Origin: Blasia pusilla
Taxonomy: Eukaryota > Marchantiophyta > Marchantiopsida > Blasiales
Assembly: GCA_050084515.1 (NCBI GenBank)
Contig: CM114272.1
Location: forward strand, 13,702,001-13,766,000
DNA: 64,000 nucleotides
Reading direction: 5' to 3'
A model generated the notes under the pieces. The model saw nothing but the letters and a program-made list of their open reading frames with translations. It was not told where the DNA came from and did not search any database. Shown here one piece after another: positions 24,216 through 35,373 of this stretch. A program made the translations under genes and the position numbers. Position 1 is the stretch's first letter; every line of letters starts with the position of its first letter.

Positions 24216-25955
24216 ACAAATAACATTTTTTTGTCGTTAAATATCTCTCTAATTATGTTTATAAGGGATCGTTTGCAATATCATTTAAGATATTAAAGGA
24301 AGGGAATAATTCAACACATATGGAAAAAATTGATAAGACATTATAGTGTCTTCATGCAAAGTAGAGTTTTTAATGATTTTATTTTGTCTTCACTTTGGAT
24401 CGTCTATGATCCCAAATGCCCCAAAATAACTTCCAAAAAAATTGTTTGCACTCATATTTGGAGGAAGAAAAACTATTATATAATCAAGATGAACTACTTG
24501 GAAAGTATGTAATTATAAGAATCCACTTTGAATGACGAACAATGTGCTATTTGGAACGCTATCCATTATGAACTTCATAAGATCTCTATTACATCTTTTA
24601 TAGTAGAATGACGAGTATTTTCGCAACCCTCATAACCAAACGAACACCAAATAGGCGCCAAGCGGAACATCAGAACTCAAGTGGACTCATGCTGTGATGA
24701 TCGCGCTTTGGAGAGGCTTTTGGAAGGCCTATTGGAAAAGTCCAAGAGACGAAACGCGGAACAGAATTGTGCGTTTCATGCATTAGTGGTCGTGACCAGG
24801 AAACCTTGACCAAATGCAAACCAAGACTTGAGATGAGTTGAGTCTTGGAAGGTTGGTTGCCCAAGAGGTGAGAACCAGTTTTGGAACAGGAGTGAACCCT
24901 AAACCTTGCAACTTCCCCAAAAGCGTTTGGGGAAGTTGACTATATTTTGGACCATAACGTTTAGCCCAAAGATGCATTTGGAACAAACAAAGGCGCATTG
25001 AAAAGCTTATTCCGTGGCGCTTCCAACGCACTAAAAATCTCAGAAAATGCATTAGTAGAGGCTAAGATATTGGCCGAAAACAATTATGAGAGCAATCGGG
25101 TTGAGGGCCACTTTGAGGGGCCCGAATGTCCTTCCCTAAAGTTAGGGGGACCCCGGAGATCTCCATAAGTACTTGTAAGGGAGGAGTCTCTCCAAGATGA
25201 CTCGGAACACGAATCCCCACTTTGAGCACCAAACGTCGTTTCAAGGGCACGGGATGGAACAGGAGTTTGGCATTGGAACTCGAAATCGAAACCTAATCCA
25301 AGGAAGTGGACTTTGTACGCCACACTTGGATTCCTATCCGTGATTCATTTTGTGTGAGTCTTGGTTAGGGACTCATTGGATGTCCATCGAACAATTGGAA
25401 TCGCCAAGCGTGAAACACCGTTTGAGGTTCCTAAACCGACCAGAAAGTCTGTCCCAAGTCTTTCGAGACTTGCCTATGTTGTAAACCGCGAAACTAGGAA
25501 GGTTGAGTTTGATGAGAGACCGAGACGAGAACTCGGAAAGTTAGCCCGTTGATTGATCCAAGATCCGACTAACTAGAGTGTGTGTTTAGATGCAGATCAG
25601 TGTTAAGAGCGTGACCTACTGAATGCACGCTTCCGCAACAACAAAGATTAACATTCAAGGAGAGTACGCGCACGACAAGTATGCGTAGGATGCCTTCGAA
25701 GAGATCAAAGGATTGTCTCAAGATATTAAGGATGACATAGTGAGGATTAGGATTACCTAAGTAAGCAAGCTTTCCCCTATTTTGGCTCATTTGGAGCCAT
25801 ATTTAAAAACCTGCCATTCTAAGAAATTTCCCTTTTTGGATTATAGTTGTCTTTCCAGTTGAAGAATGTGATCCATGATCCTATACTAGTGGTCAAGAGT
25901 CAAAAAGGTGAGTGACATGAGTCTACGTGAACCTCCTTTCTTGAGGCGGAAGAGT
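24216..25955. repeat. unclassified repeat-like DNA before copy 4
   Basis: 24,216-24,640 is AT-rich with nothing recognisable. 24,640-25,676 is long-terminal-repeat-like in texture, contains a perfect 13-bp hairpin (24,909-24,921 and 24,926-24,938, loop AGCG), and ends in ACGCGCACGACA like a beta end. 25,677-25,955 is a divergent, shortened alpha (note TTTTGGCTCATTTGGAGCCATAT split across 25,770-25,802). An older member of the same superfamily is the likeliest source. Confidence 0.4.
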
Positions 25956-28900
25956 TGTCACGTCTTTTAGGATAGATTAGGGAGACCTAGTAGCGTGCCT
26001 TCGGAGATATTGGAAGGCAGCCTCAAGAGGTCGAGGATCACCTGAAGAGGCCACACTTAACCTGCGAGAGCAAGTTATCCCTTCGTTTCGGCTGATTTGG
26101 AGCCATATAGATAAACTTACTATTTTGGGTGAGTTTATATTTGGAAAATAATTGACTTTCCACTTTGGGAAGTGGCCCTTGACCCTCTATAGTAGGTCAA
26201 GAGCAAAGGAGATGACCTATGAGCATAGGTAATCCATGAGAGAGCTTGGGAGAAGGGAGGGGTATACCTCCAAGAGAGAGAGAGCTTGAGAGCTCATTCT
26301 CTCTTTGTTGAACCTCTCCACCAGACGGCGAAGCTATGGTCCCTTGCCTTGTGAGTGTAACTCAACCCTCTCATTAGGAGAGTGGGTTTGGTTTGACATT
26401 GAGAGAAACATGTGAGAGTGCACACATGTGAGAGCTATGGTGTTGTAAGAGAGATTTGACCTTATTTTACAAAGAGAGAATGAGGATTTCAGAGCTACGA
26501 TGGAGGAGCTTGCTGATGTTTGCTATTTGTTGCAGGTTGGGGGACCATGTTCCTTGCTTCATGGCCCACAGGAGTGCTCATGGGACCAAGAACCATTCGT
26601 TTGATGTCATTTCTTGCTGATTTTTTTGTACAAGAAAGTGGCGCGCGGAAGCGCTGCCCAAATTTTGAGAGAGATTGAGTATGGGGGTGGGTTGCTCCAT
26701 ATGGGTGCTCTCGAGAGCACCATCTAGCTCTCTGATTTGTGATTTTATAGGGTTGAAGTTTTTGTTGGAAGAAATCAGCGTGGAAGCCCTGCCAAAATTT
26801 ATGTAGGAGAAGAGACGTTGGGCTTTACAATAGTCCCTATGAATTTTTATTGAAACGTCCTTTTAAAAATATTTCTTGATGACATTGTACATCATGAAGT
26901 TGAGCATGTTGTGCAGCAAACAATGTGCAATTTGGAGTTGCAAACAGAAAGTCATGGCCAATTTTGCAAACTGCCAATTTTTAGGGTAAAATTTTCCAAA
27001 CCCTAAACCATCATCGTCCGGGCCGTCTCCATCTTCCGTTGCCGCCTGGGCCGCCACCACTTGTCGTCGTCACCACCATTTTTTTCCGTGGCCGCTGCCA
27101 CCATCGTGAGTTTTCATTGTCGCCATTTGCCACCGTTGGCCGCTACCGTCGCGGCCGCTATTTGTTGTTGCTGCCGTTGTCAACACGAGTTGCCGCCGGT
27201 GTTCAAGACAATGACCAGTCACTAGTGGCCAGGTAGAGCGGCAGTTTTCGTACTTGGTGAGTCTATATGGGTCATTGCCACTCGTTAACTCGCGACTTTG
27301 ACAGTGTGACCTTCTTGGATTCATTGGATCACACTTTCTTTTCCACTTTGCTATGTTGTGATTGGTAGTTTCTTGACGACGATACATCGAGCACCGTGTC
27401 GTGATGCCAATAGCCGCAACGCGTTGCCAATAGCTACAGCGTGCCGCTTGTGGCCTCACCGCATCGTCTCGATGGCGGAGCCGCACCATCATTAGGAGCA
27501 AATTGTGTTTTTTTGACTGAGGAGGGTATGCCGTCGAGTACCACACCCCATTCCCGAGTGCCGTATCATTTACAGTCGTTCCGTGTTGCACCGTACCGTT
27601 GGACCTGCACCGCACATTGAGGAGGCTTTGGAGCATCGTTAGTACCAAAGGAGTACGACGGGCTGATTGAGGATTTTGTCTTCATGACCGAGTTGGGGTC
27701 GAGGTTTGTAGTTGCTGAGGAGCGACATCAATTTTTGTTCAGGTTACCTCTTATGGTCTTTTGCCTAGCACGTGTGAGAGAATTCCGGGATTTGCGCAGT
27801 TATTTGGGATATTGGGTTTCATGCAAATGCTGAGAGAATCATCGATGTATGGGTTTAGGGGACATAGACATGTGTGGGATGTCTAGAGTGGAGAGTATGT
27901 CCAGTCCATGAGATGATAGGATAGTAGCCAATTTGCCGCACCATGCCGCTTGTTGCCGCACAACACACATCTCAGTGAGACATTGTAGATTGAGTGTCGC
28001 CTGTTTATGTTGAGTGATTGAGGGATTATTGGTGAGGTTGAGAGTGATCGCGTGAGGGAGGCACAAGGATCATCACGACGTCCTTTCAGGACTTTGAGAG
28101 GCGAGGTGGTGGACCGGAGAGTAGCTCTAGAGGGTTTACCCGGAGTGGTTTGAGTTTTCGAGGGTCTCCACATGAGAGACCTTCTTTTGAGTTGTCTTCA
28201 AAGGAGGGGGAGAGTGTAGAGGAGTGTGTGAGTGATCCATCGCCCACATTGAGTGGTCATACCAGTTGGGCGTACGAGATGGATGATCGGGGTAGAGGAC
28301 CGCGTAGGTTTTCGGGTGCTATAGGCACTATAGAGTTACATGGCTTCATTGCAGAGTTTAGGAGTTGGTGTGACTCTGAACAAGCTAGGAATCACAGAGA
28401 GTTCAACCCGTTTACAACATGGAACGGAATGTTCCAGCATTTAGAGGGGGCACCCGTGGACGATTACCATGAGTTCTCGTAGAGATATGCCCATGAGATT
28501 GAGGCGTGGAGACTCTACTATGACCCGCACTATGTGTCATGGATTGAGCCGTTTCTAGATGAGGAGGTGGAGTCAGGAGAGGGTTCCTCCACCAGTGATG
28601 TTGTAGGAGGGATGACTCACACTGGAGCAGTTGCATCGTCCAGTCGAGTTCGTCAGAAGTTCAATCCTGTGGTTGAGTTCTTCACTAAGTTGAGGGCGAG
28701 CTATCAGGGGATACGGAAGGAGAAGTTAAGGAGCATCCAAAACTTCCAGAGGAGATTGGGTGAGAGTTTGCGTGAGGCCTACATTCGCTTGCGTTGGTTG
28801 ATTAACGTCACTCAAGGGGTGACAGAGGCTCCCGCTATCCAATCATGGTATACGATGACGGAACAGACCCTGCAGACACGGATGCAGGAAGGGGTGCTTC

Positions 28901-29850
28901 TCATGAACACCTCCCCTACGGTTGAGAGATGTTCTTAGGACCGCCGAGAACATTGAGCGCAACATGGCGGAGGAGACTGTAGCCACCATGGATTCTGGGT
29001 AAGAGCAGTCATGATTGCCTGCACCACCTGTGCAGCAAAGTGGATTCTAAGATAGGTCTGTGGCACCACGAGCTCAGGGAGGAAACCAAGAGGCCATGCC
29101 ACAAGGACCTACGCCTTCATATGTGGCTCAACACTAGCCACCTATGATTACTTGTTGGTCATGTGGTGGAGCCCATCATCAGCGCAATTGCACTTGTCAG
29201 GGTCATGGATGCGTACCTCAGTGTGGAGGAGGAGATGGTGCTGCACCAAGGGGTTATTAGTGTGACTATTGTAAAAGGTACGGTCATACACGTGCTAGGT
29301 ATCTCAGCTTGGACCCTAAGTTACGTCCGGACGGAGGGCCAGAGAGGGCACCAGAGCGAGTTTTTGGTTCGTGTGGGCCTAGAGGTAGTGCACCAGGTGG
29401 TCACGTTGGGGGACGAGGAGTTGGCTTCGCCCGAGGGGGTGGTGGAGTTGCCTATGGAGGAGGAAGAGTCCCACCACCTAGATGCGTCGAGGGAGACGTC
29501 GGGGTGAGGCTTGGATGGCTGCTCAAATACAACAGCTATAACAGCATATTGCCGCTATGGCATTGAGGTTACCCGATGCCGGATCAGTGGCATTGACGTC
29601 TTCTGGAGCAGCTAGAGATATGGAGGATCCTAGTTGGATATGCGCGGTTGTCCAGATGGAGGCCGCCGCAGTTGTTACGCGTGGAGCACCTGCAGAGTTG
29701 GATCCACAACGAGGGGAAGCCAGAAAACAAATCAGACTTCCTCAGTCTTTCACGTTGTCTGAGGCGATTGCGTGCCTGCACCCCAACAACATCACCAACT
29801 CTCCGAGAACTCTGATCAGGATCCATCGATGGGATCCCACGATTCAGGTT
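25956..29850 (+). mobile_element. Ty3/gypsy PHD-family element, copy 4 (5' half)
   Basis: Plus-strand copy with alpha at 25,956-26,469 (start TGTCACGTCTTTTAGG), a leader to about 28,030 and gag to about 29,850, where it is cut off. As in copies 2 and 5, no beta lies before alpha. The leader shows a candidate splice acceptor, TTTGTTGCAG near 26,536. Everything beyond the gag-protease linker is missing. Confidence 0.75.
28040..29850 (+). pseudogene. copy 4 gag (broken)
   Basis: Gag-like frame with FQDFERRGGGPESSS near 28,085, GRGPRRFSGAIGTIELHGF near 28,290, and FNPFTTWNGMFQHLEGAP near 28,405. The capsid-like helix region is VVEFFTKLRASYQGIRKEK, then RLGESLREAYIRLRWLINVT (28,670-28,815). The zinc knuckle near 29,257-29,300 reads stop-CDYCKRYGHTRARY: the Gln before it is TAG and its last Cys is Tyr. 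The segment 29,772-29,848 is inverted relative to copy 5. Not functional. Confidence 0.75.
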
Positions 29851-30140
29851 TGTCATCCCCGGGCACGACATGGAACATGTCGAAGGGTTGCGTCACAAAC
29901 ACCCAGCCGGCCCGATCCCTTATCTGGCTGTCCTCATGCAACCTGTCGGACTCTGATGGATTTCACTTTGATTTTTGCTGCGACCACTCGGAATTTGACG
30001 GATTGCAACTTGACAGAATCCAAGCGTTTGCGACTTGTCGAAATCCGACGGGTTGCACTCATCTCATGAATGGGCGAACTGAGGAAATCTGAACATTGTC
30101 ATAAAAATTCAACGTGTTGAATCCCATGGGTTGCATTTTA
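29851..30140. repeat. GTCGGG/CCGACGGGTT palindromic repeat patch
   Basis: Contains several diverged units of the type GCAACCTGTCGG and CCGACGGGTTGCAC, with the best preserved near 30,032-30,060 followed by a TCATGAATGGGCGAACTG tail. The same repeat with the same tail type is found inside the MULE region at 62,074-62,360. Confidence 0.5.
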
Positions 30141-30559
30141 GGAATGGACTTTTCTTGGTCGAGATAGCGACCGATAGTGAAACTTAACAACCAACAACTT
30201 GTCACAATTTTTTTGTCAGAATTTTAATGGTCACTATTCAATTTAAACTGAACATTCTCATTCTAATTATAATTCTTATTCTCGCCCCGGTGGAATCATG
30301 GTTGTTGTAATCTCCAAATGGATAATTATGTGAAGCTCACATGTGGCAATCATTTAGCGGCCCTTCCTAAATCCAAACTAATTCGAACGCAATCTGGTGA
30401 TTCTTATGTACAAGTGGATGAAAATTTCCTCACTTCAATTTCTTCTCCAAATTAGAAATTATTTTTTCCAAGGATGTCAGGGTGGATGGAATGGAGGACA
30501 TGATAGGTGAAACAGTTGAGCCAAGTATTGGAGACTTCAAAGTATGGAATCTCTTACCT

Positions 30560-30691
30560 TACACAAATGGACAATACATAGTGTAGAGAGTCGTCATAGA
30601 CAAATTCATATTTTTGTTTCAAATACTTACTTGCAAGTAGAGCTCTCATAAAAAATTATCGAAATCTTCAATTGCAAGTGTATTGTGCGTC
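30560..30691 (-). pseudogene. Helitron/PIF1-like helicase fragment, 3' side of the copy 5 insertion
   Basis: Minus-strand continuation of the helicase at 40,418-40,587. Directly after the duplication the frame reads RTIHLQLKIS and then YESSTCK, matching the GRTAHxxFKIP and ExSTCxI motifs that follow the P-loop in Helitron RepHel helicases. Stops follow. The two parts are separated only by copy 5. Confidence 0.75.
30688..30691. repeat. target-site duplication of copy 5, left
   Basis: CGTC directly next to the TGTCGTG end of copy 5. An identical CGTC lies at 40,418-40,421. Confidence 0.8.
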
Positions 30692-31465
30692 TGTCGTGCA
30701 CATACACATCGCTACACAACATACATCTCTGTCACCGAACACACACACAAACACGCACGATCTCATGGTAACTCATGGCATCCAAGCACAGAGGCAAGAA
30801 GTACCAATATGATAATATCTCCAATAAAATAAGATCCAATCTCTCTCTACACCATCTCATACCATAGCTCTCAAAGGTGTGCATTCTCTCTCATGTCAAA
30901 CCAAACCCACTCTCCTTATGAGAGGCTTGGGTTACACTCACAAGGCAAGTGACCATAGCTCCGCCGCCTCATGCCAAGAGGTTCGACAAAGAGAGAGAAT
31001 GAGCTCTCAAGCTCTCTCTCCTTGAGGTATACCCCCTTCTCCCAAACTCTCTCCATGGTAACCTATTCTCCCAAGTCACTTCCTTGGCTCTTGACTTGAT
31101 GTAGGAGGTCAAAGGCCAATTACCAAAAATAGTAAGGTGATCATATACTCAAAATGGTACCTACCTAAAAAAGTAAGTTTCTCAATATGGCTCCAAATGA
31201 GCCGAAACGAAGGGGAAACCTGCTCTCTTAGGTTTCCCGGGGCCTCAGCAGATCACCCTCAATCTATTGAGTCTGTCTTCCACTACTCACAAAGGCGCTC
31301 TAGTAGATCTCATCGATCTATCCTAAAAAATGTGACAACTATCGTGTACATACACATCGCTACACAACATACATCGATGTCACTGAATACAGACACAAAC
31401 ACACACGATCCCATGCTAACTCATGGCATCCAAACACAGAGGCGAGAAGTACCAAAATATCTCCA
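30692..31465 (-). repeat. beta-alpha-beta terminal block of copy 5
   Basis: Beta 1 is 31338-31465, alpha 2 is 30825-31337 and beta 2 is 30692-30823. Beta 2 carries a small insertion near its start (GATATTATCATATTGG). The end, GTGCACGACA, is the actual insertion end, as proven by the adjacent duplication. Confidence 0.85.
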
Positions 31466-31479
31466 ATCGCCCCCTAGCT
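31466..31479 (-). other. polypurine-like tract of copy 5
   Basis: Minus strand AGCTAGGGGGCGAT directly before beta 1, as in copies 1 and 6. Confidence 0.6.
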
Positions 31480-31641
31480 GGTGGTTACTCCAGATAGCCA
31501 TATATCCCTACCTACCACGACATACATCTCTAGGACGCTAAGAGCAGAAAGGTCGGGTGCTCATGTGGCCCCATCGTTAGTCTCCTTCATGTCATCCATG
31601 TCAGAGAAAAAGTCAGAATCGAAACCTGCCTAGTATGTGCG

Positions 31642-32340
31642 CTATGTATATGTGTGACACATCCATCGTCCTTGAGGAACCTTAGTGAGAGGTGGCGTCA
31701 GACATGCCATATGCCAACCTCTCGAACATCCATTACATACTAGCATCGTGGCCGCACCACGAGCAAAACCACACAACATACAACGCAAGCTTGCAGGAAC
31801 TACTGCTGAGCTCGAATCTACTGTACCATCAATGTTAGGAAGGTGACATGGCGCACAATTACGCACATGGTCCTTCCATACCATACCATCGCGTCCCTCC
31901 ATCAAGAGAACACTGGATGGCAAAACGTCACGCACTCTCAGGATAATGCGCCCTACAGTCACATCCAATGTTGTCGGTGTCATCTGTTGCAAGTAGATAT
32001 AATCTCCTTGAGGAAACCTCCGGATAGTTGGTCGATAACCACCACCCCGAATAGTTGCATACCTCAACGTATCCCGATGTTGCACAATCGCCAAGTTCTC
32101 TAACGCCATGGGCATCACTCTCCAAAACAACTCAGCCCTCTGAGAACATGCTCACATCCATACATCTGGGTCATCAACTTCCATCACCTCACCAACATCT
32201 CGACAAATGGCTGCATGTAAATCTGGCTCTCGGCCATAAAGTAGCAAGTACGGTGAAAAAGACGCTTAGGATGCTTGCTTGCTGAATCTGTATCCCATCG
32301 CCAACCATGGCAACTGGAGGTCCCAATCTCCTAGATGACC
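31642..32340 (-). pseudogene. copy 5 integrase C-terminal tail with PHD finger
   Basis: Separated from the integrase only by the TAG at 32,344. From 32,130 the frame is open: ENLAIVQHRDTLRYATIRGG, then the GPY/F-like module with RDVLPSSVLLMEGRDGMVWK and NCAPCHLPNIDGTVD, then the PHD finger at 31,648-31,782. CMLC, CNGC, GWHMAC and LTPPL are kept, but the last ligand is Tyr (CHTY for C-x2-C), so the second zinc site is probably lost. An upstream stop lies near 32,160. Confidence 0.75.
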
Positions 32341-32343
32341 TCT

Positions 32344-34269
32344 CTACAAGCCATACTTGCGTAAACCCCTCTTCACCGTTTGCACAACTCTCTCCGCTAA
32401 TCCATCCGCCTCGGGATGATCTCGTGAAGTTGTGCGATGGTCAATCAGCGCCTGATCACACAAGGCCAGGAACTCACCTCGAAACTCGATACCCTGGTCT
32501 GTCAACACCTCAACCGGTGCGCCATAATGACTCAGCACTCTATCAAGGAAGGCATAAGCTACTCCCTCACTCGCTTTGTCAGGCAATGCAACCAACTCGA
32601 TCCACTTCAAGAAGTGCTCGACCATCACCAACACATAACGATTGTGATGCTCCGTCAAAGGCAAAGGTCCTGCAGAATCCAAAATCCATCTATACCCTAA
32701 GCCCATGATTGATAATGGATGCAAGTGTGGAGTCGGAGCATTGAATGATGCTTGGACCCGATCACACACCATGCACCTAGCAATAAACTGTTGAACGTCA
32801 GTCTGCATGCCTCGCCACCAATACTGAATCTGGAGCAAGCTGTATGTCCGCTTCACCCCAAAGTGATCCAACTCCTTGTGGGAATGTTGCACTAGTTGTG
32901 CTCTCTGCAAAGGATGCGGCACTACGCGTACTCTGCCATCATCCCAAACCCTCAAAACATGTGTCCCCTCCCAACGGAACCGTCTGGCCCGCTGTAGGAT
33001 CCGATCCCGCTTTCTAGCACCCACGGTGCTTGCAACGCTGGCAGTATGAAGGTACTCCAAGACTACTCCATCATCATGAATATCTCGGCCACATGTCATG
33101 TACTCGGGATCCAAGGACTCTCCACTGGCCTCGAGATCCAAGGACTCTCCACAAGACCTCGCCATCGAAGTCTCCACACTTTGGCTCTCCATAGCCAACA
33201 TGCCTAAATAGGCTGACGTGTGCCATCCTGTAGGGCGTGGAATGCGCGAGATAGCCTCTACCTTTGTCTGCTGAACACCAAGGCCCCCTGGGTATATCGG
33301 ATGACCCAAGTACTCAATCTGGTCGTAGAAGAACTTGCACTTGCCTGGATGTAGCTTAAGCATATGTAATTGCAATCGTTGAAACACCTCCTCTAGATGT
33401 CGCTCATGCTCCTCAACCGTGGCGCTAAAGACTACGATGTCATCAATATAACATCTAGCAAAATCCAGACCAGCCAAGATCCTATCCATGACCCTCTGAA
33501 AGTCAGCTGGGGCGTTCTTTAACCGAAATGGTAAGAACCGCCACTGATACAAACAATCCTTCCCGTGAGGATCGATGCCCCAAAATGCCATCTTCTGCCT
33601 GTCCTCCAATCTGATAGGTAGCTGATGGTATCCGACTCGCAAATCCAATGAACTGAAGACCTTTGCGTGACCAATCGTATCAAAGATCTCCTCAGGGATG
33701 GGCATGGCATACCTATTGGACTTCGTCTGCCGATTGATAGGTCGGTAATCCCCACACATCCGCCTATCTGTCCAGTTGCCATGCACATCCTTCTTGGCGG
33801 GCATGACAGCGGCAAATGCATACTCCCCATGTGACATCTCCACTAGTCCTGCTCCAACCAAGTGGTGGCTCCTACTCTGAATCAGAGCCCTCTCCATATC
33901 ACTGTACCTATAGGGTCGTCGGAAGATCGGCGTATCACTCGACAACTCAATGCGGATCCTCGGTCCCTTCAGTATACCCAAATCCTCCATGCTAAACGCA
34001 AAACAACTCCTATAACTCGTGAAGAACTGATGTATTCGGCACCGCTCTCCTCCTGTCAACTTAGGGCCCATATCTTGCTCCCAAATCTCCATTGTGACTA
34101 CGGTAGGACTCTCCGGCGCGGATATCGGTGGTTGCAATGGTGCAACCCCGTCTCGAACAACAACACTCGACCGCTCTCCTACAACCAACTGCAAACCTTG
34201 ATCTCCTCTACATGCACTACGCGAAACCACACTCGATGCTGTGGCTATCATCTCCTGGCATACCTGCAA
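32344..34269 (-). CDS. copy 5 RT-integrase fusion lacking RNase H
   Basis: Open frame of 641 codons. Residues 1-75 are a variable spacer. RT follows with MCGDYRPINRQ, FSSLDLRVGYHQ, the intact active site YIDD (33,439-33,450) and the thumb up to AISRIPRPT. The frame then jumps at about 33,230 straight to GWHTSAYLGMLAMES, which in copy 1 lies after RNase H, so some 650 bp including all of RNase H are gone without loss of frame. The integrase keeps HKELDH and CMVC, both catalytic Asp residues (ILDSAG and TDQG) and the GLAER Glu, spacing D-x34-E. It ends at KYGL and TAG. Without RNase H it cannot complete reverse transcription alone; the integrase half could be active in trans. Confidence 0.85.
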   Translation of the reverse strand: MQVCQEMIATASSVVSRSACRGDQGLQLVVGERSSVVVRDGVAPLQPPISAPESPTVVTMEIWEQDMGPKLTGGERCRIHQFFTSYRSCFAFSMEDLGILKGPRIRIELSSDTPIFRRPYRYSDMERALIQSRSHHLVGAGLVEMSHGEYAFAAVMPAKKDVHGNWTDRRMCGDYRPINRQTKSNRYAMPIPEEIFDTIGHAKVFSSLDLRVGYHQLPIRLEDRQKMAFWGIDPHGKDCLYQWRFLPFRLKNAPADFQRVMDRILAGLDFARCYIDDIVVFSATVEEHERHLEEVFQRLQLHMLKLHPGKCKFFYDQIEYLGHPIYPGGLGVQQTKVEAISRIPRPTGWHTSAYLGMLAMESQSVETSMARSCGESLDLEASGESLDPEYMTCGRDIHDDGVVLEYLHTASVASTVGARKRDRILQRARRFRWEGTHVLRVWDDGRVRVVPHPLQRAQLVQHSHKELDHFGVKRTYSLLQIQYWWRGMQTDVQQFIARCMVCDRVQASFNAPTPHLHPLSIMGLGYRWILDSAGPLPLTEHHNRYVLVMVEHFLKWIELVALPDKASEGVAYAFLDRVLSHYGAPVEVLTDQGIEFRGEFLALCDQALIDHRTTSRDHPEADGLAERVVQTVKRGLRKYGL

Positions 34270-35373
34270 AACATCCCAAGAAGTCCAAGGGTATCTCTCC
34301 CGATCTTCCCTGGTGTGTCGATCTCCTCGGGTGTCGCCCCCAGCCCCCAGCCACTACCTCCACCGTCTCAATAGGCATGGGGCTCACCAACACAACCGTT
34401 GTGATCTGTTGCAATCTCATCCGACGCTGCTCAGCCACTCCCAAGCTGAAGATCCATGTTAAGCAGTTCAGGTCCACCGCCTGACCCAAGACATGGCGTC
34501 ATGATGCCTCTGATACTGACGATACTGCTGTCACTCATGTGGGAAATCCCATCGCCCGCTTTCTCTTGTCGGCGTTGGGCTCCACCAAACTCTGAACCTG
34601 GTCATCCCAAACCAAGCCAAGACCGGCCTCCTTGTATGCATAAGAAGTGGGAAAACTCACAAACGTGGGAAAGGCTGCTCGCGGCTTGTCTACCCTATTG
34701 ACCACAGTCAACGGTGGTCGATCATCATGCCTCACTGCCTGTGAGCGATGACCTGGATCCTGAACGGAATCCACTAACAAATGGGAGGGGCGCTCGACTC
34801 TCGCATACGCCCTCCGTAACACCGCATGGGGCATCAAGTTGGCCCACCATAGACGCGGGCGATGGGCTCTAGAACCTACACTCGCCATATCCAAGAACAC
34901 TGCTGGGCCGATCTAGGCACGCACTTGATGAGCACTCGCCACCACCCGTGACCTGGAGTCTCATAAGCTCGGCATATTCTCCATAATGTAAACATGAGAA
35001 CAAGATTGGTGCTCCTGCAACTACCGTAAGACCCTCAACATCTCCCAAAACAACCTTGACCGAGTGTCAGCCAGACCCGCTGCCTCGTCCAACACTCAAT
35101 TGGCCTCCGAAAATGACCAAATCAATGGTGCCTAACCGATCTAAGTCTTACGCCTCCAACAACAAAATATCCCTCGGTAGGGAACTTTGGTATCCTTGTA
35201 TCGCGGATGCGGACAATAAGTCGGGAAAACATAGGCGTAACTGTGCCACATATCGTAGTGAGATGCGCCTCACAACATCATCACTCTTCACATACAAGTA
35301 CTACTACACTCGCACTCGAGCCTGCAAAACTGCAGCTAACCCAATGCTAGATCCCTCCAAAGAGATCTAACAC
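34270..35373 (-). pseudogene. copy 5 protease-to-RT spacer
   Basis: Part of pol between the protease and the RT. It has short open stretches, for example VDLNCLTWIFSLGVAEQ near 34,470, alignable to the first 330 bases of copy 1 and to 44,348-44,905 of copy 6. I recognise no fold; sequence conservation among copies suggests it was coding. Confidence 0.55.

Noticed and set aside
30692-31465. Ordinary beta-alpha LTR for the family
   Set aside because: The 5' ends of copies 2, 4 and 5 lack beta, and copy 5 has an extra beta at its 3' end inside the target duplication.
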